In this document: positions 5,259-12,435 of the stretch, one piece after another | Position numbering within the stretch: the first letter of the stretch is position 1 | Layout: each line of letters opens with the position of its first letter | Source: Dehalococcoidia bacterium | GTDB lineage: Bacteria; Chloroflexota; Dehalococcoidia; Dehalococcoidales; BS750m-G39 | Length of the DNA: 12,475 nucleotides | Assembly: GCA_030616265.1 (NCBI GenBank) | Contig: JAUWXS010000009.1 | Coordinates: 1 to 12,475 of the forward strand | Direction of reading: 5' to 3' | Translations under genes and position numbers: made by a program | The notes under the pieces: model-generated | Database searches by the model: none | What the model saw: the letters and a program-made list of their open reading frames with translations, nothing else | Told to the model about the DNA's origin: nothing

Positions 5259-6928
5259 TGCCGACAAATCTGGCCCGCCTAATGTCGGTGGCTAAAGGTG
5301 AGCTACCCGCCGACCTGCTCCTGAGCAACGCCAAAATAGTCAATGTTTTCACCGGTGAGATTGAAGCGGGCAATGTGGCTATCTGCGGGGATAGAATCGC
5401 CGGGGTGGGCGACTACCACCAGGCAAAAAGGATTCTGGATTTGGGGGGCAGGTATATCGCCCCCGGTCTTATTAACGGGCACATTCACCCCGAAAGCTCT
5501 ATGTTGGATATCGGCCAGTACGCCCGTGCCGTGGTGCCCCACGGCACCACCACCCTGGTCACCGACCTCCACGAGATAGCCAACGTATGCGGGCTGGAAG
5601 GCATAAAATGCGTGCTTAACCGCGCCCGCCGCCTGCCCTTTAACCTCTTCCTGATGGCTCCTTCCTGCGTGCCGGCGACCAACCTTGAGACCTCGGGGGC
5701 AAGCCTTGGTCCCGAGGAGATTCGCCGGATTCTAAAATGGAAGCCCTGCCTGGGGCTGGGGGAGGTAATGAACTTCCCCGGCGTCATCGGCGGCGACGAG
5801 GTGGTGCTTAAGAAAATCGCATTTGCCCGGGGCAAGATTATCGACGGCCATGCCCCGGGCCTTAGCGGCAAGGCTCTAAGTGCCTATATCGCCGCCGGCA
5901 TCTATTCCGACCACGAATCTGTCTCTCTGGATGAAGCTAAAGAAAAGCTGAGGCAGGGCATGTTTATAATGCTCAGGGAAGGCTCCTCAGAGAAAAACCT
6001 GGAAGCCCTGCTGCCCCTGGTTACCGATAAGACCTGGCCGAGGTGTATGTTTGTCGTTGATGACCGCAGTTGCGCCGACCTGCTCAAGGACGGCGACATT
6101 GACGCGGTGGTGCGTAAGGCAATCCGCCTCGGGCTCGACCCGGTGCGAGCCATCCAGCTGGCGACCATCAATACGGCGAGTTACTTCCGGCGGGAGGGGC
6201 TGGGGGCGATAGCCCCCGGCTATTTTGCCGACCTGATTGTCCTCGGCGACCTGCCCAGATTACAGATAGACCTGGTCTTCTACCGGGGGCAGATGGTGGC
6301 TAAAGAGGGCAAGCCCCTGTTCCCCGCCCCACCATCCGCCGAGAAGGGCTTGACCGATACCGTAAACATCAAGCCCTTTAACATAGACAGGCTAAAGCTC
6401 TCGCCATCGGGGGAAGCCGAGCCGATTATTGAGGTCGTCCCCGGGCAGATTATAACCCGAAAGAGGCTGGAGAAAATCAGCTCTATCCCCGACACAGAAA
6501 GGGACATCCTGAAGCTGGTGGTGGTGGAGAGGCACAAAGCCACGGGCAATATCGGAGTGGGGTTGGTGGGCGGCTTCAGCCTGAAACGGGGGGCGCTGGC
6601 TTCGTCCATCGCCCACGACTCTCATAATATAATCGCCGTCGGTGCCAGCGACGAAGATATATTCGCCGCCATAAAGGAGATTGAACGCCTGCGGGGCGGG
6701 CTGGTAGCGACGGGGGGCGGTAAAGTCCTGGCCAGCCTGGCGCTGCCCGTGGGCGGGCTGCTCTCCGATGAGCCGCTGGAGACAGTGGTCAATAAGCTGG
6801 AAAGGCTGGAGCGGACAGCCGCCGAGCTGGGCACGAAGCTGCCCTCACCGTTTGCCACCCTCTCTTTTCTGGCGCTACCCGTAATCCCCGAAATCAGGCT
6901 CACCGACCGGGGGGTAGTAGAAATATAG
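5258..6928 (+). CDS. ade: adenine deaminase (amidohydrolase superfamily)
   Basis: The 556-residue enzyme deaminates adenine to hypoxanthine and ammonia. The N-terminal amidohydrolase part (about 1-355) carries the metal-binding GHIHPESS (74-81; His75 and His77), Glu169 in GLGEVMNFPG (166-175), His198 in DGHAPG (196-201), His219 in SDHES (217-221) and the VDDR motif (267-270), where relatives usually have TDDR. The C-terminal part (about 375-555), with GNIGVGLVGGF and HDSHN, is the extra domain typical of bacterial Ade. The start is ATG 5258, overlapping the hpt stop by one base with GAGG at 5244-5247. An upstream in-frame ATG at 5201 lies inside hpt and is not needed. Together with hpt it forms a two-step adenine-to-IMP salvage route. 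Confidence 0.92.
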   Translation: MPTNLARLMSVAKGELPADLLLSNAKIVNVFTGEIEAGNVAICGDRIAGVGDYHQAKRILDLGGRYIAPGLINGHIHPESSMLDIGQYARAVVPHGTTTLVTDLHEIANVCGLEGIKCVLNRARRLPFNLFLMAPSCVPATNLETSGASLGPEEIRRILKWKPCLGLGEVMNFPGVIGGDEVVLKKIAFARGKIIDGHAPGLSGKALSAYIAAGIYSDHESVSLDEAKEKLRQGMFIMLREGSSEKNLEALLPLVTDKTWPRCMFVVDDRSCADLLKDGDIDAVVRKAIRLGLDPVRAIQLATINTASYFRREGLGAIAPGYFADLIVLGDLPRLQIDLVFYRGQMVAKEGKPLFPAPPSAEKGLTDTVNIKPFNIDRLKLSPSGEAEPIIEVVPGQIITRKRLEKISSIPDTERDILKLVVVERHKATGNIGVGLVGGFSLKRGALASSIAHDSHNIIAVGASDEDIFAAIKEIERLRGGLVATGGGKVLASLALPVGGLLSDEPLETVVNKLERLERTAAELGTKLPSPFATLSFLALPVIPEIRLTDRGVVEI

Positions 6929-6942
6929 CAAACAAGAAGGGC

Positions 6943-7647
6943 TTAGTAGCTTATTAAATACCTCAGCAAGGAAACCCTTTTATAGCTTGTTACGGTTCGC
7001 GTCTTCAATACAGTCAATTCTTCGGGGACATATCTGTACTTGGTAACCTCCCCATACTCTGTTACTTCTCGATACTTAATAACCTCTTCCTCTCTATATG
7101 TCGGATTGGGCTTCTTCGGAGCAATAACGGAATAGGTAAAGGAATACAGGGTTTTCAAAGGTGCAGGTTCGTAGAATGCTATGACCCTTTGCGTGCTACC
7201 TGCCTCTATATATTGTGACGCAGTTATTGTGGTGGTTACGTCTCCTATTAATATTAGAAGGAATTCCACGGTAAAAGTACCACCTATTACGTCTGTGTTC
7301 TCGATATATAATTCAATACCGCACCCCGTACCACCATAATAGTTGTAACCCTGTCCACCAATTACTGAATAGTCAATTGGAATATATTCCTCGCAGGGCT
7401 CCTCCTCACAGTAGGTTTCGATATCAGTATAGGGCTCCATGACTGTATAAGGTTCCTCCACGGTATAGCTTTCTCTGGCATAATAGGTCTCCGTAGCCTG
7501 ATACGTCTCTTCAGCCAGGTAAGAGACCCGCATGATAGGCACAAATGAGAAAACGAGCAAAAGGAACACCGCTGAAGCTAAGACTATAGCTAACGTTTTC
7601 CCTTTTTTGGTCAACTTCTGCCACTTTTCAGTCAACTTCTTCCACAT
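6943..7647 (-). CDS. single-pass membrane protein with tyrosine hexad repeats, function unknown
   Basis: I do not recognise this 234-residue protein as a named family. A short Lys/Trp-rich amphipathic N-terminus (1-17) precedes one transmembrane helix (about 18-39); the positive N-terminus suggests it stays inside with the rest outside. Residues 43-85 form an exact six-residue repeat: Tyr at 43, 49, 55, 61, 67, 73 and 79, then Cys at 85, with units such as YTVEEP and YTVMEP. A Gly/Tyr-rich link leads to a beta-rich domain (about 108-175) containing IENTDVIGGTFTVEF, which resembles an immunoglobulin-like sandwich strand pair. A second Tyr/Glu/Thr hexad stretch (Tyr192, 198, 204) and a Lys/Arg-rich end follow. 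GAGG at 7656-7659 lies 8 bases before the ATG. The gene is more AT-rich than its neighbours, which may indicate transfer. It ends 14 bases from the oppositely oriented ade gene. Confidence 0.75.
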   Translation of the reverse strand: MWKKLTEKWQKLTKKGKTLAIVLASAVFLLLVFSFVPIMRVSYLAEETYQATETYYARESYTVEEPYTVMEPYTDIETYCEEEPCEEYIPIDYSVIGGQGYNYYGGTGCGIELYIENTDVIGGTFTVEFLLILIGDVTTTITASQYIEAGSTQRVIAFYEPAPLKTLYSFTYSVIAPKKPNPTYREEEVIKYREVTEYGEVTKYRYVPEELTVLKTRTVTSYKRVSLLRYLISY

Positions 7648-7668
7648 ATCTTTTACCTCGGCAGTATG

Positions 7669-7698
7669 ATGATATTCCTACTAACAAATGGGAGTCAA
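7669..7698 (-). promoter_or_regulatory. candidate promoter for the hexad-repeat membrane protein
   Basis: Read on the minus strand: TTGACT (7698-7693, 5 of 6), an 18-base spacer, and TATCAT (7674-7669, 5 of 6). Initiation would be near 7662, giving a leader of about 15 bases that keeps the GAGG site at 7656-7659. The gene therefore seems to be a single-gene transcript, diverging from the tRNA. Confidence 0.5.
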
Positions 7699-7750
7699 GA
7701 AACTACAATAGTGTTAAGCAATATGCTAAACTATTAACTAACTTTTATAC

Positions 7751-7835
7751 GGGGAAGTGTCGGAATTGGCAGACGAGCATGATTTAGGATCATGTGCCGC
7801 AAGGCGTGGGGGTTCAAATCCCCCCTTCCCCACCA
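7751..7835 (+). tRNA. tRNA-Leu (anticodon UAG, reads CUA/CUN)
   Basis: Acceptor GGGGAAG (7751-7757) pairs with CTTCCCC (7825-7831), followed by discriminator A7832 and an encoded CCA (7833-7835). The anticodon arm is CATGA (7778-7782) with TCATG (7790-7794) around the loop TTTAGGA, giving anticodon TAG at 7785-7787. A long variable arm (7795-7807, GCC/GGC stem with a GCAA loop) marks it as class II, as expected for leucine. The T arm GGGGG/CCCCC encloses TTCAAAT (7813-7819). All arms pair fully, so it looks functional. I see no clear promoter in the AT-rich 75 bases upstream. Confidence 0.97.
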
Positions 7836-7856
7836 CCAGTAAGGAGATTCATAGCC

Positions 7857-8186
7857 ATGAAAGTAAGCAACTATCTTGATACCCCATCCACCGAAGAACT
7901 AGCCGGGGTATTTAAGCGAGAGGTTATTACCGCCCAAGACGGCGCCCCCAATTTCTGCATGAGGGTCTTTGAGGTTAAGCCGGGTAGCTCCACCCCCCAC
8001 CATTCTCACCCCTGGGAACATGAAGTATTCATCCTCTCGGGGCAGGGGGTGGTGGTTGGAGAACAGGGCGAAACCGCCATCAGCGAAGGCAGCGTTATCT
8101 TTGTCGCCCCTGATGAGCAACACTGCTTTATCAACACCGGCAGCCAGGTGCTCCGCTTCATCTGCCTCATACCGCTCCAGGCGTGA
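7857..8186 (+). CDS. small single-domain cupin protein
   Basis: The 109-residue product is a one-domain cupin, a small beta-barrel that usually binds a divalent metal. Cupin motif 1 is visible as G43, then HSHPWEHE (49-56) with His49, His51 and Glu56, followed by GQG (62-64). Motif 2 is PDEQHCFIN (85-93) with His89 and Asn93. All four usual metal ligands are therefore present. Such proteins can be isomerases, dioxygenases or ligand-binding proteins, and sequence alone does not tell which. The start is ATG 7857, preceded by AAGGAG at 7841-7846. The frame is open back into the tRNA (7794) but that is not a credible start. The gene begins 21 bases after the tRNA with no promoter between them, so it may be read from the tRNA transcript. 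Confidence 0.85.
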   Translation: MKVSNYLDTPSTEELAGVFKREVITAQDGAPNFCMRVFEVKPGSSTPHHSHPWEHEVFILSGQGVVVGEQGETAISEGSVIFVAPDEQHCFINTGSQVLRFICLIPLQA

Positions 8187-8231
8187 ATCGGGGGAATTAA
8201 GCCCTTTTTCTCAAAGTCGGGCCAAAGGGTA

Positions 8232-8260
8232 TTGACAAAAGTTCAAAATAGTGGTATCAT
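8232..8260 (+). promoter_or_regulatory. strong promoter for rpoBC
   Basis: A perfect TTGACA (8232-8237), a 17-base spacer, and TATCAT (8255-8260, 5 of 6). The expected start near 8267 gives a leader of about 134 bases before rpoB. Unlike in many bacteria, rpoB here is not preceded by rplL but by a cupin gene, so it needs this promoter of its own. Confidence 0.75.
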
Positions 8261-8308
8261 GGTAGGTTGATATTATGCCTCTCCAATTTTCGCCTTACTA
8301 TACCTCTA

Positions 8309-8339
8309 CATTAACCACAGGTCTAACTTTTGGTTAATG
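8309..8339 (+). promoter_or_regulatory. hairpin in the rpoB leader
   Basis: CATTAACCA (8309-8317) and TGGTTAATG (8331-8339) are perfect reverse complements, giving a 9-bp stem with a 13-base loop, about 60 bases before the rpoB ATG. No T-run follows, so it is not a simple terminator. It could be a leader control structure or a protein-binding dyad; its function is unknown. The rest of the leader is AT-rich, with only a weak CGGA (8393-8396) as a ribosome binding site. Confidence 0.45.
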
Positions 8340-8400
8340 CCGCATTGTGTGAAATTTTAGCCGCTTTTTAAGTAGTTGAGTAGAGCAAAAAACGGATTTT

Positions 8401-11400
8401 ATGCTGACAACAAATACTGAACAGAGGGTGCCTCATTTCCCCAGGAAATCCTACGCCAAGCTACCCCAGATATTAGAGGTACCGAATTTAATTAAGGTTC
8501 AAACCGATTCCTTCCGCTGGTTCCAGGAGAAGGGGCTGAGGCAGTCGCTGGAGGAGATATCGCCTATTGAGGACTTCACCGGCAACCGCCTGGCGCTCAG
8601 CTTCGTCGACTATGAGTTCCGTGAGCCCCATGCCACCGAGCAGGAGTGCCGCCAGAAAGACATGACCTACTCCACCCCCCTCTACGTCAGGACACAACTG
8701 CTGGTTAAAGAAACCGGCGAAATCAAGGAGCAGGACCTCTTTTTCGGTGACATTCCTCTGATGACAGCCAAGGGCACCTTTATTACCAGCGGCGCCGAAC
8801 GGGTAACGGTAAGCCAGTTGCTCCGCTCCCCGGGTGTCTATTTCACCCTTGAAGAAGACGCCACCAGCGGCCGCGCCCTTTGCCATGCCAAGCTAATCCC
8901 CTCCCGCGGTGCCTGGCTGGAGTTTGAGACCAGCAACCGGGATGTAATCTCAGCCAAGATAAACGGCAAACGCAAGATCCCCATTACCACCCTGATGCGG
9001 GCCATCGGTTACAGCAGTGAAGACAAGCTGCTGGCGCTATTCGCTGGTGAGGACAACTCACCCGACCACCAGTTTATCAAGTCGACCATGGAGCGCGAGC
9101 CCCTGGTCAAGGATGAGCCCGAGGCACTGCTTGATATATATAGAAAGCTGCGCCCCGGCGACCCGCCCAATATCGAGAACGCCCGAAAACTGATCAAGAA
9201 CCTCTTCTTTGACCCCCTGCGCTATGACCTGGGGGAGGTGGGGCGCTATAAGCTCAATAAGCGCCTGCGGCTTGAGATTCCGGAAAGCACCCGGGCCCTA
9301 ACCAAAGAAGATATTGTTGAGATAGTAAGACACATCGTTATGATTAATAACGGCACCGATACCCCCGATGACATCGACCACCTGGGCAATCGGCGGGTGC
9401 GCACCGTCGGCGAGCTGATTCAGAACCAGTTCCGCATCGGATTACTGCGCCTGCAGCGGGTGGTCAGGGAGAGAATGAGCATCATCAGCGCCGACGCCGT
9501 TTCCCCCAGTGTCCTGGTCAACATTCGCCCGGTGGTGGCGGCGGTGAGGGAGTTCTTCGGCGGCTCACAGCTATCGCAGTTTATGGACCAGACCAACCCC
9601 CTAGCCGAGTTAACCCATAAGCGCCGCCTGTCGGCGATGGGGCCGGGGGGACTGTCCCGGGAGCGGGCCGGCTTTGAAGTCCGAGACGTGCACTTTTCTC
9701 ACTACGGCCGAATCTGCCCTATTGAGACACCTGAGGGACCTAACATCGGCCTTATCGGCTCTCTGGCTACCTACGGGCGGATTAACCGGTACGGCTTTAT
9801 TGAGACGCCCTACCGCCAGGTTATTAACGAGATAGACAATACCTCTGATGAGCTGGTGGGCAGGACAACTCGGGAAGCAGTGCTTGACAATAAGGGCAGT
9901 GCCGTAGTAAAAGCCAGGATGGTCATTACCGCCAAGCTGGCCGCCAAGCTGGTCAAGCTGCCGGCAAGAAAGATAAAGGTGGTGCCCTTTGTCTCTGACG
10001 AGGTCATCTACATGACCGCCGATAAAGAGGATGAATATATTATCGCTCAGGCTAACGCCCGCCTTGACGAAAAGAACCAGCTTGTCGACGAAAGGATTGA
10101 GACTAGACTGGGCGACCGCTACCTACTGGAATCCCGTGACAAGATACAGTTCATTGACGTATCACCCAAGCAGATAGTCAGTGTTGCCACCGCCCTGATA
10201 CCCTTCCTGGAGCATAACGACGCCAACCGCGCCCTGATGGGCTCTAATATGCAGCGCCAGGCGGTGCCCCTGCTTCGGCCTGAGGCGCCGGTGGTGGCTA
10301 CCGGCATGGAAATAGAAGTGGCCAAGTACAGCGGGCAGGTCATCTTTGCCCAAAACGCCGGGGTAGTGACCTCGGTTACCAGCTCCGAGATTGTGGTCGC
10401 CAACGACAACGGCGATAAAGACGTATACCAGTTAATGAAATTTGTCCGCACCAACCAGGGAACCTGCGTCAGCCAGCAGCCGATAGTAAACAAGGGCAGC
10501 CAGGTGGAGGCAGGGCAGGTCCTGGCCGATAGCTCGTCCACCGAATACGGGGAACTGGCTCTGGGGCAAAATGTGACCTGTGCCTTTATGAGCTGGGAAG
10601 GCTATAACTTTGAGGACGCTATTATCATCAGCAACCGCCTGGTGGAGCAGGATAAATTCGCCTCCATTCATATTGAAAAACACGAGATAGAAGCCCGCGA
10701 TACCAAGCTCGGGCCGGAAGAGATTACCCGGGATATACCCAATGTCGGTGAGGAAAGCCTGCGCGAGCTTGATGAAACCGGCATTGTCCGCATTGGGGCC
10801 AAGGTCGGTCCCAACGATATATTAGTGGGCAAGATTACCCCCAAGGGAGAAACCGAGCTCTCGGCGGAGGAGAAACTGCTCCGGGCTATCTTCGGTGAGA
10901 AAGCCCGGGAGGTAAAAGACACCTCCCTCCGGGTGCCTCACGGTGAGTGGGGTAAGGTAATTAATGTCAAGGTCTTCTCCCGCGAGAATGGTGACGACCT
11001 GCCCGCCGGGGTCAACCAGTGGGTCAGGGTCTGGATTGCCCAGAAGCGAAGAATTTCGGTAGGGGATAAGCTGGCCGGCCGTCACGGCAATAAGGGGGTC
11101 ATCTCCCTGATAGCGCCGGCGGAAGATATGCCCTTCCTCCCCGACGGCACACCGGTAGATATTATCCTCAACCCTATAGGTGTCCCCTCGCGAATGAATC
11201 TGGGGCAGGTCCTGGAAACCCACCTGGGCTGGGCCGCCCAGATGTTGGGCTTCAGGGTGCTTACCCCCGTTTTTGACGGCGCCAGCGACGGCGCCATCGA
11301 AGATGCTCTGGCCAGAGCCTGGATAGCCCAGAGGAGCGGCGCCGTTGACCTTAACCCCGTTAATGAGCACCCCACCCTGCAGCTGGAGCTGGCTAAGGCG

Positions 11401-12435
11401 TGGCTGGCAAGTCACGGCTATGACGGGGACAGGGTGTTCAGCGACGACCATCCCGGCGAGGCCAAGGACGTCTGCCTCCGCCTGTGGCTTGAAGACATGG
11501 GTGTAAAAAGCAAAGACCTTAACCAAGGGCAGCTAGAGCAGGCTATAGACAAGGTAAAAGCGGAACGAAACCTCCCCCCACCCATCGTGGGTAAGGTTGT
11601 CCTCCGCGACGGGCGAACCGGCCAGCCCTTTGACCAGCCGGTAACGGTGGGCAACATCTACATGATGAAGCTAATCCACCTGGTTGAAGATAAGGTCCAC
11701 GCCCGCTCCACCGGACCCTACTCCCTGATTACACAGCAGCCCCTGGGCGGTAAGGCTCAATTCGGCGGCCAGCGCTTCGGTGAGATGGAGGTATGGGCTC
11801 TGGAAGCCTACGGCGCCGCCCATAACCTTCAGGAAATCCTGACCATTAAGTCGGATGACGTCACCGGTAGAGCCAAGACCTATGAAGCCATAGTTAAGAA
11901 CGAGGATATTCTCCAGCCCGGCGTGCCCGAATCATTCAAGGTTCTGGTCAAGGAACTGCAAAGCCTGGGGCTGGCTATTGAGGTGATTAACGAAGAGGAA
12001 AGGGCAAGCGCTGAGGAAGCTAAAGAAGCCGCCGAAGCCGAAGGGGAAGCTGAGGGCGAAGAAACCGCCGAAGCTCCAAAGCTGGAAGCAGCGACTGAGG
12101 CTACCGAAGAAAGCGCCGAAGCACCCAAAGCAGAAGTAGAGCCTGAGGCTACCGAAGAAAAAGCCGAAACTCCCAAAGCAGAGGCAGAGCCTGAGGCTAC
12201 CGAAGAAAAAGCCGAAGCCCCTAAAGCGGAAGTAGCGGCTGAGGCTACCGAGAAAAAGGTCAAAGCCCCCAAATCAAAGGCAAAGGCTGAGGCTACCGAG
12301 AAAAAAGCCAAAGCCCCCAAATCAAAGGCAAAGGCTGAGGCTACCGAGAAAAAAGCCAAAGCCCCCAAATCAAAGGCAAAGGCTGAGGCTAAAGATAGTC
12401 AAACTGAGCCAGAGGTAGAAAATGCTGGAAGTTAA
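8401..12435 (+). CDS. rpoB: DNA-directed RNA polymerase beta subunit, with long repeat-containing C-terminal tail
   Basis: The 1344-residue beta subunit forms half of the RNA polymerase active cleft. Seen in order: the N-terminal lobe (PNLIKVQTDSFRWF, 29-42); the rifampicin-binding region 390-415 (SQLSQFMDQTNP, THKRRLSAMGPGG), with Asp396, His406 and Ser411 matching E. coli 516, 526 and 531; ICPIETPEGPNIGLIGSL; the active-site segment GDKLAGRHGNKG (888-899) with Lys890 and Lys898; HARSTGPYS; and the C-terminal GGQRFGEMEVWALEAYGAAH and SFKVLVKELQSLG. Two parts are additional to the B. subtilis-type core: about 85 extra residues between FDGA (958-961) and DGRTG (1070-1074), and a tail of 148 residues (1197-1344) made largely of 16-residue repeats. 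The last 14 bases overlap rpoC. Confidence 0.98.
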   Translation: MLTTNTEQRVPHFPRKSYAKLPQILEVPNLIKVQTDSFRWFQEKGLRQSLEEISPIEDFTGNRLALSFVDYEFREPHATEQECRQKDMTYSTPLYVRTQLLVKETGEIKEQDLFFGDIPLMTAKGTFITSGAERVTVSQLLRSPGVYFTLEEDATSGRALCHAKLIPSRGAWLEFETSNRDVISAKINGKRKIPITTLMRAIGYSSEDKLLALFAGEDNSPDHQFIKSTMEREPLVKDEPEALLDIYRKLRPGDPPNIENARKLIKNLFFDPLRYDLGEVGRYKLNKRLRLEIPESTRALTKEDIVEIVRHIVMINNGTDTPDDIDHLGNRRVRTVGELIQNQFRIGLLRLQRVVRERMSIISADAVSPSVLVNIRPVVAAVREFFGGSQLSQFMDQTNPLAELTHKRRLSAMGPGGLSRERAGFEVRDVHFSHYGRICPIETPEGPNIGLIGSLATYGRINRYGFIETPYRQVINEIDNTSDELVGRTTREAVLDNKGSAVVKARMVITAKLAAKLVKLPARKIKVVPFVSDEVIYMTADKEDEYIIAQANARLDEKNQLVDERIETRLGDRYLLESRDKIQFIDVSPKQIVSVATALIPFLEHNDANRALMGSNMQRQAVPLLRPEAPVVATGMEIEVAKYSGQVIFAQNAGVVTSVTSSEIVVANDNGDKDVYQLMKFVRTNQGTCVSQQPIVNKGSQVEAGQVLADSSSTEYGELALGQNVTCAFMSWEGYNFEDAIIISNRLVEQDKFASIHIEKHEIEARDTKLGPEEITRDIPNVGEESLRELDETGIVRIGAKVGPNDILVGKITPKGETELSAEEKLLRAIFGEKAREVKDTSLRVPHGEWGKVINVKVFSRENGDDLPAGVNQWVRVWIAQKRRISVGDKLAGRHGNKGVISLIAPAEDMPFLPDGTPVDIILNPIGVPSRMNLGQVLETHLGWAAQMLGFRVLTPVFDGASDGAIEDALARAWIAQRSGAVDLNPVNEHPTLQLELAKAWLASHGYDGDRVFSDDHPGEAKDVCLRLWLEDMGVKSKDLNQGQLEQAIDKVKAERNLPPPIVGKVVLRDGRTGQPFDQPVTVGNIYMMKLIHLVEDKVHARSTGPYSLITQQPLGGKAQFGGQRFGEMEVWALEAYGAAHNLQEILTIKSDDVTGRAKTYEAIVKNEDILQPGVPESFKVLVKELQSLGLAIEVINEEERASAEEAKEAAEAEGEAEGEETAEAPKLEAATEATEESAEAPKAEVEPEATEEKAETPKAEAEPEATEEKAEAPKAEVAAEATEKKVKAPKSKAKAEATEKKAKAPKSKAKAEATEKKAKAPKSKAKAEAKDSQTEPEVENAGS
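12097..12384 (+). repeat. six 48-bp in-frame tandem repeats in the rpoB tail
   Basis: Six consecutive 48-base units begin at 12097, 12145, 12193, 12241, 12289 and 12337, each coding for 16 residues starting EATE. The units at 12289 and 12337 are identical, and the one at 12241 differs from them at two bases. Units 1-3 encode acidic versions such as EATEEKAEAPKAEVAA; units 4-6 encode basic versions such as EATEKKAKAPKSKAKA. A degenerate 45-base unit precedes them (12052-12096) and a partial unit follows (from 12385). Confidence 0.95.

Noticed and set aside
7751..7835. tRNA-Leu as the attachment site of an integrated element
   Set aside because: Integration normally uses the tRNA 3' end, but the unusual AT-rich gene lies on the 5' side. 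There is no integrase and no repeated tRNA fragment in the window.
7794..7856. Extended cupin start inside the tRNA
   Set aside because: The start would lie within the tRNA anticodon and variable arms. ATG 7857 has AAGGAG 10 bases upstream.
8190..8210. Possible terminator after the cupin gene (G-run, CCC, then five Ts)
   Set aside because: Only three G-C pairs plus wobbles can form around a 7-base loop, too weak to call.
11880..12368. 162-codon minus-strand open frame with repeated Ala/Phe/Ser units
   Set aside because: It is the complement of the rpoB tail repeats, and its regularity comes entirely from them.
12097..12384. CRISPR-like array
   Set aside because: The 48-base units are directly adjacent without spacers and are in frame within rpoB; they are coding tandem repeats.
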